From NCBI GenBank assembly GCA_019321725.1, contig CM033113.1, positions 1,302,001 to 1,366,000 of the forward strand: DNA of 64,000 nt, read 5' to 3'. Below are positions 20,901 through 32,765 of this stretch, piece after piece. A model generated the notes under the pieces. The model did no database searches. It was not told where the DNA came from and worked only from the letters and a program-made list of their open reading frames with translations. The DNA is from Paulownia fortunei. Lineage: Eukaryota > Streptophyta > Magnoliopsida > Lamiales > Paulowniaceae. Positions within the stretch are counted from its first letter, which is position 1. Each line of letters starts with the position of its first letter. A program made the position numbers and the translations under genes.

Positions 20901-23900
20901 TGATTTCCCCTCAGTTTTAGTTGTTTGAACCATCAGTTTTTTTGTTAAAGCAACATGCCATGTGTTAAAAAGTCAATGTTTTCCGCCGGGCCGAACATTA
21001 CAATGGCTCTTTCGCAATTTTGTTTTGTCCCTATTTATTTGTTGTTTGAATATGTTATTGGTAGATGACAAGTATTACTCCTGTAGTCATAATTGCTCAT
21101 CATTTTCCTAAATTCTTCAGAACCGTACCCCCTCTCTATCTCTCTCTGTATGTGCGCAATGAATAGCTTGGACCTCTAATATTTGCAATTTTTACCACTA
21201 TAACTATCAATTCCTCTGCTGCATCAGCTTCTCCTTCTGTTATAAGAAGAAAGAGAACTCTTATCAGAAAAGTTCAGCTGCTCAGCATTCTAATAAAGCA
21301 TGCTAGTTGTGCATCTGCGAAGTATGTCCATCTACATGCACAATAAGTGTATAAGTGTCAAAATTATTTGTATACATTTGCAGTTTTAGTGGTTTGAGTC
21401 TCTCCATGCATATTGTATTTGTCTACCCCTGTTTTATAAGATGGTGTTAGAAAGAAGTATATCTCCACTCTGAACATAAAAGATTTGCTTAGGTTTAGAA
21501 AGAAAATGAGGAAGTGAAGGGTATAGGTAACTTGGATGAAATAAGGAAGTTATTGTTGACATTTCAAATTATTTCACTAGTTGTATGTACAAGTCTATCA
21601 TATAACTAGCATTACATCTATTTTGACCTGTAATTTCTGTAAAAATTTATCCTATAACTGGCTGTCTTTCACGGCATACAGGTACTTTGATTATTATTTG
21701 CTAGATATTTGATGCTCTGATCTTTATGTGCTAGGTTGTCGTATGCCTCTTGCTGCGGAAGACAACTCCTCTAATGAATTACATACAAGTGAGTCCAATA
21801 CAATTTAGTAATCAGCTATCTTATTTTCTTCTGACTAGCACCATACTGATAGTGACATATACTAATTGTGACATATGATCTGGATAGCTTCTTAGGCTCA
21901 TGCACATGTGCTTGATGGTTTGGTTCTCTGGAAGTCGAATTAATAGTATTTTTGTTTTCAGCCTTCAAAGAATTTGGCCACCCTTAAATTTTATTACATT
22001 GAATTTTTCACATGCCATGGTATCTGTCACACTTTTTTTTTTTATATTGCCACTGGAAAGACAAATCACATGTTACATTTTTTGAATATAACATAAGGAA
22101 ATAGAACCTAAGGGCTCGTTTGGTTGTATTTTTGTTGAGAAATTTCATTTTCATTATTTCCATTGGGAATTTGTTGTATTGGTTTTCGTGTGATAATTGA
22201 AAATATGTTTGGATGAATGTGTGAATGTAAAAAAAATGTTGGTTTGGAAATGAGAATGTGTTTGGTTGAGTAGGATTAAAAAACTTTTACCATAAAAAGA
22301 CGTGATAGAATTGGAATTATGTTTGTGTATTTTATGATACCAATTTTGAGGTTTTATGTATATTATACAATATATTTAGATTTAGTGGAAGGGTCCACCA
22401 ATCAAAATATGAATATTGTTTATGTTGTATAGAGCTAATGGGACCCACATTGTTAGTAAGATTAGGTGGAAAGGAGGGCATTTTTGGTAATTAGCATGAT
22501 GAGTAGAAACAATTGATTTGATGTTACTTATAGCAGGTAGGTGACATGGGAACCCGGGAATCGTCCATAATTATGTTTTGGAAACAAGAAAAAATGGGAT
22601 TGGAGAACAAACGGCCATAAGCTGCCCTCCTTCTTCAGACTATGAATCCATGTTCAGACTATCCATTGTAGCAGTAGCCCTCCATCTTCTTCACACTCCC
22701 AAAATCACAGTTGGGCTTTACTGTTTCTTGTTTCTTCTTCATGCAGGAGACAAATTGGGGTATGTAACCTAAAATATACACCCATTTCAAATAAGTTGAG
22801 AACACCCATAAATCGAGGTGTAGAACCCAAATATACACGGTTCATGGAGCCCAACAATGGAGTTGTCGGTCTCATGCTCAAATCGGAGGTTATAACAACC
22901 CTAAGGAGGGTTGCTATTGATTTATGCCCACAGCAACCCACATACCTTCAGTTTCTTGTTCACCGGCGAAGGAAAGTCGTTCTCACCGGATGACTCGTAT
23001 GGTGAAGGTGCCGTCGTGAAGGCTTTCGAGGGTGCACTGTTGTTCTTGCTGGGCTTGAGGAATTTGGGAGAAGGTTGATTAGGCATTTGTAAAGAGAGGG
23101 AGGAAAGTGGGTGAATTTCCATTAATGTGAAATGACTGAGATGACAACATAATAGTGTATTGATCGATAGGTGAAAGAATAGGTAGATATGTTTTAGATA
23201 TAGGATCGGAAATGAGATGATAGGCCTCCGATATAGGATTGGAAATGAGATAATAGAGTAGGAGTGTGAAAATAAAAGATTTGAAAATGGTAATTTCTAT
23301 TGAGATTGGGTAAAACAAACATGATTCCGGATTTTAGAGTAGTATAGAATGTGAAAATGGGGTTTGGGAGCTGGAACAAACAAGCCCTAAGTGCCCTTTT
23401 GGTTTTATTTTCAAACTCATTTTTTATATTTCCAGCATTGCTAGGCTTTACTAGATTTTCGTGTAAAAATAATAATATGTTTGAATTATTTATATTTTTA
23501 TGATGATTATATAGGTTTGGAAATGAAAATATGTATGTTTTTGGTATTTTTTGCATATGTTTGAAAATGAGTTTCATAGGTGCATGAATTAGTGGTTTGA
23601 AAATGGATCTGAAAATGAAAATAAGTTGTGTTTCTGATAAAAAAAGAGTAAAACAAATGCATTTTAAGAGTTTTAAATAGTAAAAGTTGGAAATATTCCC
23701 ACTGAAAATGAAAATAGACAGACAGCCCCTAAGTGTTTCATTAATGTCAAAACAATATACATAGGCTGCGTAGAAGGAAGTAAAATTACTCTCTTGTGCT
23801 TTCTTTCTTTTTTTTTTTTTTTTTTTTTGGAGTCCTTCTGAAGGGAGAAGTCGTAGTGGACTTTATAAGTATTCATGTTTTTTCAAGAAAATTTCTCTAT

Positions 23901-26900
23901 GTATAATTTCAAGTAGCTATAAGTTGGCCATATGTGTTTTTCTGGCTTGGCATGTTAAACTATTTCAGGCATCTCAAAATATTTATTAAAGGTTCTTATT
24001 CCAAGATATTTATTCCAAATAGCTGTAGACTCAGCATTACCTTTTTGTTTTAAATGTCATATGCCAAATTTTATGTTCCTCTTAGAGCTAATTCATATAT
24101 TGGCTATTTTTCTTAATACCCACTGCTATTTGACATTTAACCCAGGAGCTTGAATGTTCATTTTATGTTTGTACAGGCTCATCAGGATATCATTAAAAGG
24201 CTTGTTGACCTAATTGGAATTACCTCTATAATGGAGGTATGTTGTTCAGCCCCCCACTTCCTCTCCCTGGTCTCTCTTTTACTAGGTTTCTTTGTTTGAA
24301 AATCCTAATAGATTTCTTGTGAACAGGTTTTAATTCGTCTAATTGGCGCCGATGAACATATTTATGCCAACTGTGCGGACTCTATGCAGTGGTTGGAAGA
24401 TATGAATGTGCTGGAGATGATTGTTGACAAATTCAGTTCATCTGTAAGTTGCAGTAAGCATGTATAGCCTGGTATAACGATTCTTTATGGCCTTCTACCT
24501 TTCTTGAGTGGAGTGATTGGAGACAGGCATTCTTTTTTTGATACTTGAGGGCATGAAGTTTGTTGCAGCTTTCGTGTTTTTGCCAATATATCCTTTTGTG
24601 GAGCAAACTATTCTTTCATCATACTCTGCATGTGCTGCCTATGTTTTTGTTGAAGTTGCATTTTTTTGGGGGAATGAGTTGAAGATATGATACTAGTTTT
24701 CTGGTCTTGTATTTTCTAGAAAGCAATGCAATTTGAAAAGAAATTCTACTTTTTGAGGCCCAAATTCTATTAATCAATGACCAATTTCCTGCCTTCTATT
24801 CCTAAAAAGTTTTGATGGGTTATTTGTTGTATTTTCAGGACTGCCCTGAAGTACATGCTAATGCTGCAGAAACTCTTTGTGCGATTACTCGATATGCTCC
24901 GCCAGGGATAGCTTCAAAAATCTCCAGCCCAAGGTTGCATTGGTTATTCCTATGTTGATTCTTCCTTCTTGGTTCCCAATTGTTCTCTTCTTATCTTGAT
25001 TGGAATCTGGTTGCTGTCACAGTTTTATCAGAAGATTGTTTTGCCATGCTCTGGAGGACTCGAGGCCAAAATCTGTTTTGGTCAACTTGTTATCTGTCTG
25101 TATATCCTTGTTAGACCCCAAGAGGTTAACATCAGGGATGTATTACATGTATACCCGTCAAATGACTCATGGATCAGGAAGTGCTGCTAATCCTGAAACT
25201 GTTCAAGGCATGCTGGAGAGCATAGGTAAGTACTTGGATTTCATTTCTTACGATAACTAGACTTCACCAATGCAAGAGGCACACCTTAAATATAAATAAC
25301 TTGGAAGATACTGATAATTTGGCCAAAGTATTGGAAGAATATTCGCTGACATCTACTTGTCCTGGTTGTTGTTGAGTAATTGGGCAAATCACGTCTGTTG
25401 CACTGAATTATTATGAAGCTCTTTCTTCAAATTTATATGCCATAACCATTAACTATTGATGGGATCACTATAACTATCAAGAGCTGATCAGGTTAGCCAA
25501 GTATCCTGAGTTTTGGGGAACAGAGTCAGCCTTCTGTACATTATGATATTTTTCTGTGTGGATGATTTATGTCATAAGTCTGCAAGAACCCACGTCTATG
25601 GATTCAAATAATGATATTTGCCTTATGGATGCAATACTTCAACTCTCATGGCCAAAGAAAGGCCCACTGAGATGAAAATGGATGTGCTTTCATTAATGTT
25701 AAGAAATTACAGCATATTGAATGCACTGAAATTTCATTTGATAGTTGATACTGGTTATCAAGAAATCAGTGAATGGGAAGCTGCAAGCACTTGATTTGGT
25801 AGTTAGTTAAAAATAATGGCCTTCCTCCCTACAACTTGGAAAATGCTTGCTGAGTTAGAGAGAGAAAAAGTTAAGAGATTTTGTGCCTTAAAGAAACATG
25901 GAAAAAATCAACTTGCTAGAGAATTGAAGGTTTTTATGGTAGCCATATCCTTTTCTAGATCATTATCTATTCGTTTATGAGTTATTATAAAAATGCGTGA
26001 TAACTGAATTTATTTTGTCCGTTAAAGTCTACATATCTGGGTAGAATTATCGTAATTGTGATGTTAGTTGTAATCAAATCTTTATCATGGATTAGCAAGA
26101 AGACAATATACTGGTTTATTGGGCAGGTGATCTGCTCAAGCTTTTGGATATTTCATCTGAGGACCACGTCTTGCTAACGACGTATGGCAAATTGCAGCCT
26201 CCTCTAGGAAAGCATCGTTTGAAGGTATCTTGTGTCTGTTACTCAAGGATTGTTAAGATTCCATGATTGTTGCGAAATGTAATTTTATATGGACTTTTCT
26301 ACTTCTTCAGTGGAATTGCTTTCTTTGGAAAAAAACTGTTTTAGAAGATTCACTTTCGTATCCAACAACTAACTATAAGTGCTTCTGCACTTAAATTCTT
26401 ATACACTATAAATGCTACTTTGATTGTTTTTGTTTAAAAGTGCTATTTTTCACATTTCAATACCTCTTCTGCTCGCGGTGTCTTTGTCTTATCCAAAATT
26501 ATCTCTTTATAAGAGAAGTTCATCAGTTCTCTGGAACCAAAATCTGATTCCGAACAATGATGGGTATCTCAGATTATAGAGTTCATCTCGGTCTTGGTGG
26601 CTGTTAGTAGTGAAGTCGCAGAAAAGGAATTGATTCGCCTGGGTGCTGTTAAACGTATTTTTGAATTGTTTTTTGAGTAAGTTGTTTGCCCCATTTCAGC
26701 TTCTAATATTAATTTTTAGTGTGGATTACAAAATTTTAAGTAGTCTCTTTTTTAGGTATCCGTACAATAATTTCTTACATTATCATGTGGAGCACATTGT
26801 AACATCTTGCCTGGAGAGCAAGAATCCTCAGTTTGTCGAACATCTTCTTCATGATTGTAATCTTATTGGGAGGATTCTTGAAGCAGAAAAAAACTTCACT

Positions 26901-29900
26901 TTGGCTGTTGATACAAGCAAGGTAATTCTCTTGTGTATCTACTGTTGGAACATTTAGATGTTTCTATCGTTATGTGTATTTGTCTCATCCTGTACCTCTA
27001 CTCAATTCTGTTTCTTATTTTTTGGCTTTCTATGATGTTGGGCAAAAGACTTGAATTATGCTAGAATCAATTTCTTTTAATGTATCTTGCAGCCTACTAT
27101 ACCTGCTGAGGGAAGATCACCACCCAGGATAGGAAATATTGGTCACCTAACCCGTATTGCTAATAAACTTGTTCAATTGGGGAATAGCAACAGCGACATA
27201 CAGACATTTTTGCAGGTTTTTCCAATCTTCATTTTATTTTTGTTGATACCGTCATTTTTCACTTGGTGCATCATGACAACCACCATACCCACATATCCCC
27301 GAAATCATGTTTCTTGACTATGTTTAACTTAGAGTGATGTTGATGTTGGTTGGGTTAGAGCTATCTCCAACTTTGTTGTTATAAGCTCCTAGTTTTATAT
27401 GACCTTTTGTTTTGTATTGTTTGATTAGCAATTGTGTTCCTTCTGTTTTCTATATATCCTATGGCACTATCATCAGATCCATATTTGAGATCTTGTATTA
27501 AAATACGCGCACTAACTTTAGGGGCAATCTTTCGATACAGTGAGAATCTTTCCAAGGCATCTATGCTGTTAATTATCTGATATATTTTCTAACAAAGTTC
27601 TTTGCTTATCTTTTTATTGGCAGGAGAATAGTGATTGGGTTGATTGGCAGACAAATGTGCTGCTTAAGCGCAATGCTGTGGAAAATGTCTTCCAGTGGGC
27701 ATGCGGGTGAGTGTTATTAAATTGAGTCTCTGCATCCTTAGTACATGTGCACAAACTCTGATGTCTATGTATCCATGGTAGTTTCCAACAAAGTGTCCTT
27801 TTGTTTGTTATACCAGTCCACAAGTTTCAATTGAATGGGGCCAGATGCCCATGCATACGGCTAAGATAAACTTTCAATCTTTAGGTCATGTCTTAGGCAG
27901 CTATGTTGTATGCATTTAATGCCATGTTATCTGGGTAGAGCAAGTTGAGATCTTGAATGGAGAAAAATGAAGGCTAGAAAAGTCTAGTATGACAAATGGA
28001 AATTTTTGTTGTTTGGATACTTCAATAGATTTGACAACAACAGTCCATAAGATGAATGTCTTTGTTCACAGGCAACAGGTAAGATTCTCACTTTTGATTT
28101 ATTTGCAACATTGGTATAATAAGTGAGTTTGTTTAGGTGTTTGTTCTTTGTTGGTAGAGAAGTGTGAAGAAGTCGAGATTCATTAACTGTTACGTCTATG
28201 TCATGCCATGGGTGCTTACTCCCCATTCATTCTGATTCTGTTTAATATGATGGGTTTCTTGCAGCATGATCTCTGCTGCTACAGTATTTTCAATTGCATG
28301 GTCTATTTGGCTAAATCTCATTTTTCAATTTCAAATTCGTATTATGGATGTAACTTTTGTATTGATTTTTCAGGAGGCCCACTGCACTACAGGATCGGAC
28401 AAGAGATAGCGATGATGACGATTACCAAGATAGAGATTATGATGTTGCAGCATTGGCAAATAACTTGAGCCAGGCCTTCCGATATGGAATCTACAGTAAT
28501 GATGATATCGAGGAGGTATGTTTTTGTGATCTCTTTATTATGTTCTATTTTGTCATTTTGTGTCACAAGAAGATTAGAGGTTCAATAGAGGTGGAAAGGA
28601 ACAAAGATGTAGCTTTGAACTGTATTAGCTAGTGTAATATTCCCTGTGCATTTAAACAACATTATCTGTTTGCTTTGTGCAGGCTCATGGTTCTCTTGAA
28701 CGTGATGATGAGGTATGCACATGAGGATTGAGTCATGACTTAATTATTTATTGTGTTTCCTAGTTTTTATGTCAGTAGATTAAAGATGGTGATGACTTAT
28801 GATAGCCTATGTATCAAATGGTGAAGTTTATTGGTATAAAATAACTCTTAAGAACTTGATTTCTGCTTTTTCATCATTCATTACTCTCACTCTCACTTCT
28901 CGCAAATCCTATAGTTAGCTTCTGAAACCTTTGTTGCAAAATATAAGATCTAATTTTTCTATCATATTTTCAGTGACCATGATGGGTTGGGTGGGTGAGA
29001 CTTGGTCGTAGTGGACCACATTCTTAGGGGCTGTATAATGAAAGGGATACGAGGTGGAAACTAATGAAACATGGCAGCCAATTACACTTATAAGTTGATG
29101 TTGTACTTTTATATATATAGAGAGAGTACAGATTTAATGCAATGAACTATTCCTGTAATAATGTAAGAGCTATTGATCTAGCTGATAGACTGGTGCAGTA
29201 TGGATGAAGAGATTCCTGTTCTTGCAGTCTTGTGAAGTAAATTTTTGAAGTTTTAGTGTGTATCTAAGTTATGTCAATGGCAATTCCTTATCTCCTACAA
29301 TTATGCATTTGAATATTTGAGTTGACATCTGTTCTAAGTTTCTGTACCATTATCGTATTTACATTGCTGTCCGCTCTTCTCTTATGTTTATGAAGCTTTT
29401 AACTATGTCAAACAATTTGAATAAGTTCCTACAATAACTTTTTCAGGATGTGTACTTTGACGATGAATCTGCTGAAGTTGTCATCTCGTCCCTTCGGTTG
29501 GGAGATGACCAGGAAAGGTAAGTGGATAGACTTGTGTGGTTTGGTTATCTTCTCTTCCTTTTTGGAAATGAAGATTAAATTTGTTATTTTGGCCTTGGTG
29601 TTCGTTAAAGAAGTTCTTCAGTTCATTGTCTCCAGCAAGTTCGAAGTTTGAGAGTCACACATTTTTATGTTTTGATGGGAACACATTTAAATTATTATCC
29701 TTGATTTCATTTGAAATGTTTTTTAAAACCAGTGAAATTTAAGTTGATAAATTTTTTTCATATATATTTTTTCTTTTCTGGTTGAAAACTTATTGCTAGA
29801 GATATTTTGCAGTTTAATATGCCAAAAGTTGTCATGACTATGCAATTACGAGCCAGTGCTAAATATCAGCTCCAGTGCTAGCAGAGGGATTGCATTTTGA

Positions 29901-30585
29901 TCTCTTTATTTGGTCTTTGATTTGATGTGAATGCTTTGCATGGCATGATGTCCCTTTGATCTTATTTATATTCTCCATTTGCCCGCTTGTGTTTATAGTT
30001 TTGACTTTTGATCATGTTTACAGCGGATCTCTTTTTACAAACTCCAATTGGTTTGCATATGAGGAGGGGAGAACAGTTGATGAGCATTCATCTGGTTCAA
30101 TTACTTCCTCATCCCCCAACACTGAGGGGCATGTGGGTGTTGGAGGAGCTGATGGTGAGGTCATTGTTGAGGAAGATGCGGATTTGGCAGACACTGCCAC
30201 GTCTGAACCTCCTGAACAGAAACCAAATTTAGATGATAATGTGCCTAGCAAATTGTCCGAGGGCTTCAGAGAAACTGAAATTAGTGGGTCTGACAAAACA
30301 CCCGAGTGGGTTGAGTGGAGGGAAAGTTCTGATTCTATTGAATTTCCTCCCACCTCGAATTCTGCTAACATGTCCAATGCAGCTCAAGACCCATCTTTAC
30401 CCAATGGCGAGCTGCAAGTGGAATTAGGTCAACCTGATGTTGTTGGACAAGATAAAATGGTTGCGCCTGCAGATAATTGCAAGACTGACAGTGGAGGGTC
30501 ACCTGCTTCAAAAGAGATTGACTCTGGTACCAATCCTTCACAATCCACAGAAGTGGATAAAGGAACCAAAGCATTGGAAAAGTAG
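17927..30585 (+). CDS. SAPS-domain protein (SIT4/PP6 phosphatase regulatory subunit), complete, 19 exons
   Basis: Exons: 17927-17965, 19537-19640, 20234-20320, 20449-20524, 20610-20684, 21735-21788, 24177-24236, 24327-24443, 24839-24933, 25023-25225, 26127-26224, 26573-26676, 26756-26921, 27093-27215, 27624-27706, 28374-28515, 28683-28712, 29447-29517, 30024-30585. All introns are GT-AG, the phases agree, and the sum is 2,289 nt (762 residues). The start Met-Phe-Trp-Arg-Met-Ala-Gly-Leu is typical of plant members. Residues about 14-490 form the helical-repeat SAPS domain, with Leu-Leu-Asp-Glu-Asp-Glu-Ile-Ile-Gln-Glu-Cys-Lys near its start and the Asn-Leu-Leu-Ser-Val-Cys-Ile block in exon 10. 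An acidic Asp/Glu segment follows (exons 16-18), then a disordered Ser/Glu/Pro-rich tail (exon 19). SAPS proteins bind SIT4/PP6-type catalytic subunits; in Arabidopsis they act with FyPP phosphatases on PIN auxin carriers. That partnership here is inferred. Intron 6 is expanded by two transposons. Confidence 0.96.
22112..23387. mobile_element. Tourist/PIF-Harbinger-like element with gene-like cargo in SAPS intron 6
   Basis: The left end is GGGCTCGTTTGGTT. The right end is the inverse, ACAAACAAGCCC. TAA flanks both sides (22109-22111 and 23388-23390), as expected for PIF/Harbinger insertion. The interior has no transposase. Its centre (about 22560-23110) is markedly richer in G+C than the ends. 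On the minus strand it carries an open Ser/Pro/Lys-rich frame (23122-22922) that looks like the first exon of a host gene. The element is therefore probably a non-autonomous, Pack-type transposon carrying a captured gene fragment. Confidence 0.75.
23391..23729. mobile_element. Second Tourist-like MITE abutting the first
   Basis: The left end is GTGCCCTTTTGGTTTTATTTTCA. The right end, inverted, reads GGGGCTGTCTGTCTATTTTCA. TAA lies on both sides (23388-23390, shared with the neighbour, and 23730-23732). About 340 bp long and AT-rich, with no coding content. One element apparently inserted at the edge of the other. Confidence 0.65.
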
Positions 30586-31783
30586 ATTTTCATGCCAGAA
30601 CAGAAGACTCTTCCGGACCTGCAGGATGTGAAAAAAAGAATTAATTTATTGGAAGGAGTGTAAATTCTTATGCTAAGTTGTGTCAAGATGAACGTAGCAC
30701 TTGTATTGATGAGGTGGTGGACTAACTCTGGGAAGATGCTGCTCATGACTGGTACAACTATGCCAACCTTGTTTGTTATGGGGTATACAGTGAGCTAAGC
30801 TGATGATTTCTACCCTTTTTCCTGCCTTTATGCAACAAAGTGCTATCAGCTCAATTGAAACCTAACAGCTACTGAATCTGTAGATCTGTTCTTTTTGCCC
30901 ATCTTTTTAGTTTTTGTACTGCTAGGTAAAATCTGACTTGCTGTTAAAATGTTCAGTGTATGTTCACAAGATCTTGTTTATATCTTTTAGTTTCTCTTAT
31001 CCAAGTGGCATCAAAAGATTCCTTTGCTAAGTTTCCAAATCTGTAACTTTGAGGCTGTAAGAGAGGGTTTATTTTATCAGGCTTATTCGTTTCCTAAATT
31101 ATCAAATGTGTAACCTCAAAAGGAGGGTTCATTTTATCAGGCAATTAAGCCATAACTAAGGACGACAGGATCCTACTATTGTCAAATTTGTGTTGGCTGC
31201 TCCACTCCATATATGTTTTAGTTCATCGAGTTGGTTCCTTCCAAGAAATTATGATTACGGCGCCATGCGGACTGAAATTACAAGAACGCAGATTGTAAAT
31301 TAATATATCAGCGTTACGTCTTATATATCTTTGGGCTAAATCGACTTATCTTTTTTTTTTTTTTTAGTGAATTTTCAATCTTTCCCATGCTGATTAAAAT
31401 ATATTTAGTAAGATTCGAAACTTAGAATTGGTGTAAATATAATATTTAGATATATAAAAAAGAGGATTATGCAACAAAATATTGTTCCAATAATAAGCAT
31501 TGTGTGTAAAAAAACAAAAATATTTGGTTATTTTTTGGGCCCTTCCAAATATGTGGTAAACTAAAATCATTCTTAAAATACTAATAATAATTAATTCAAG
31601 TATACGAAAATATTAAAAATAGAGATGCTTTCAAATAATAATTAAAGTTAAATTTACATGTAAAAAAAAAAAAAAAAATCTCATTGTTATCCTTTCTGTT
31701 CCTCTAATTTTTCTTCTCTCTCAAATTATTTTCCTTTATGGTTATGAAATTTTTTTTTCTCTAAAGGGGTGTCAATAGGAAAG
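30586..31783. other. SAPS 3' UTR and intergenic DNA
   Basis: The first few hundred bases are probably 3' UTR. An imperfect tandem repeat lies at about 31037-31142; both copies end GGGTTTATTTTATCAGGC or close to it. Poly-T and poly-A runs follow at about 31350-31365 and 31662-31678. No gene is seen. Confidence 0.5.
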
Positions 31784-32110
31784 ATTTTGGAGGGAGAGGG
31801 TGGCTAGAAGAGAGAAAGAGATGATGACATGGACACAAAAGGAAGAGAGAGCAATGGAGAGCGAGAGAGAGGCAGAGAGCTGGGAAGAAAGGGGGGTCAA
31901 GGGAAAAGAGGAGTTGAAGAGGAAAGAGAGAGACAGTGAGAGAGACAGGAGAGGGTGAGCGAAGGATGGAAGGAGGAGAATATAATGGGAAAGAGAGAAA
32001 AATGACGATAGAAAAAGAATAGAAAGGGGAGAGGAAGGGATGAACTGTGTGGGGAATGCAAAGAGAAGGCAGCACCGGTAACGATGGTGAGTGAAGGAAA
32101 TGAGAGGGTC
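31784..32110. repeat. Purine-rich (GA) tract of about 330 bp
   Basis: The + strand is almost entirely A and G, with short GAGAGA runs interrupted every few dozen bases. The minus strand frame over it gives a low-complexity Ser/Leu/Pro/Phe peptide that I regard as a composition artefact. Such tracts can be GAGA-type promoter elements, or simply degenerate microsatellites. Confidence 0.7.
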
Positions 32111-32765
32111 GATTTGGAATTTACTGATTTAACCTTTTTAAATTGAGTCAAAATATAATAAAATTGACTTTATTCTAAAGATCTAAATACTTCTTGTATA
32201 ATTAGGTACAAAAATACTATTTGCATTTAAGATATTTCAAAAAAACTTAAAACAGTAAAATCTAATTATGAATACATTTGAAGACCCCTGCAAATATTAA
32301 GAGGAATTATTTTTTAATTTTTTTTAATCGAGGCCAAAATGATAAATTGATAACTTCCATTTGAATCTTTTAAAAAACAATTTTAAAGGGAATACTTTTG
32401 TAATTATAAAAGATAGAGAAAAAAATAATAATTTAAAGACGAGGTAAAAATAAATTAAGCCTATATTCTCTCTCTTTTCCCTAAATACGTAAATTCATTT
32501 CATTGTTGGAAGTTGGAACTTAGATGATCAGTATTTGATCATGGTGCAGCCACACAACATTACTTAATCTTCAACTGACTAGAACGTCGACTAAAAGCGG
32601 AGGAAACGAATGTATTGGATATTGTATGCACTAACCAAAACAATATACTTATCCTGTTAAAATGAAATCTTCCTGATTCTCAAAATTCAGTTAACACTCG
32701 CTATATTACACATTATCAAACTCCAAGGTGTGCACAACAAATTGCTGTAATTGTCAACTTTATCA
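32111..32765. other. Intergenic and 3' flank of CPSF30
   Basis: AT-rich up to about 32500, then the 3' UTR side of the minus-strand CPSF30 gene. No separate feature is recognised. Confidence 0.5.

Noticed and set aside
25000..25260. SAPS exon 10 region as a separate small gene
   Set aside because: It joins in phase with the exons on both sides and carries SAPS-domain sequence.
31761..32151. Ser/Leu/Pro-rich minus-strand frames
   Set aside because: They are the translation of the purine tract's complement. This is a composition effect.
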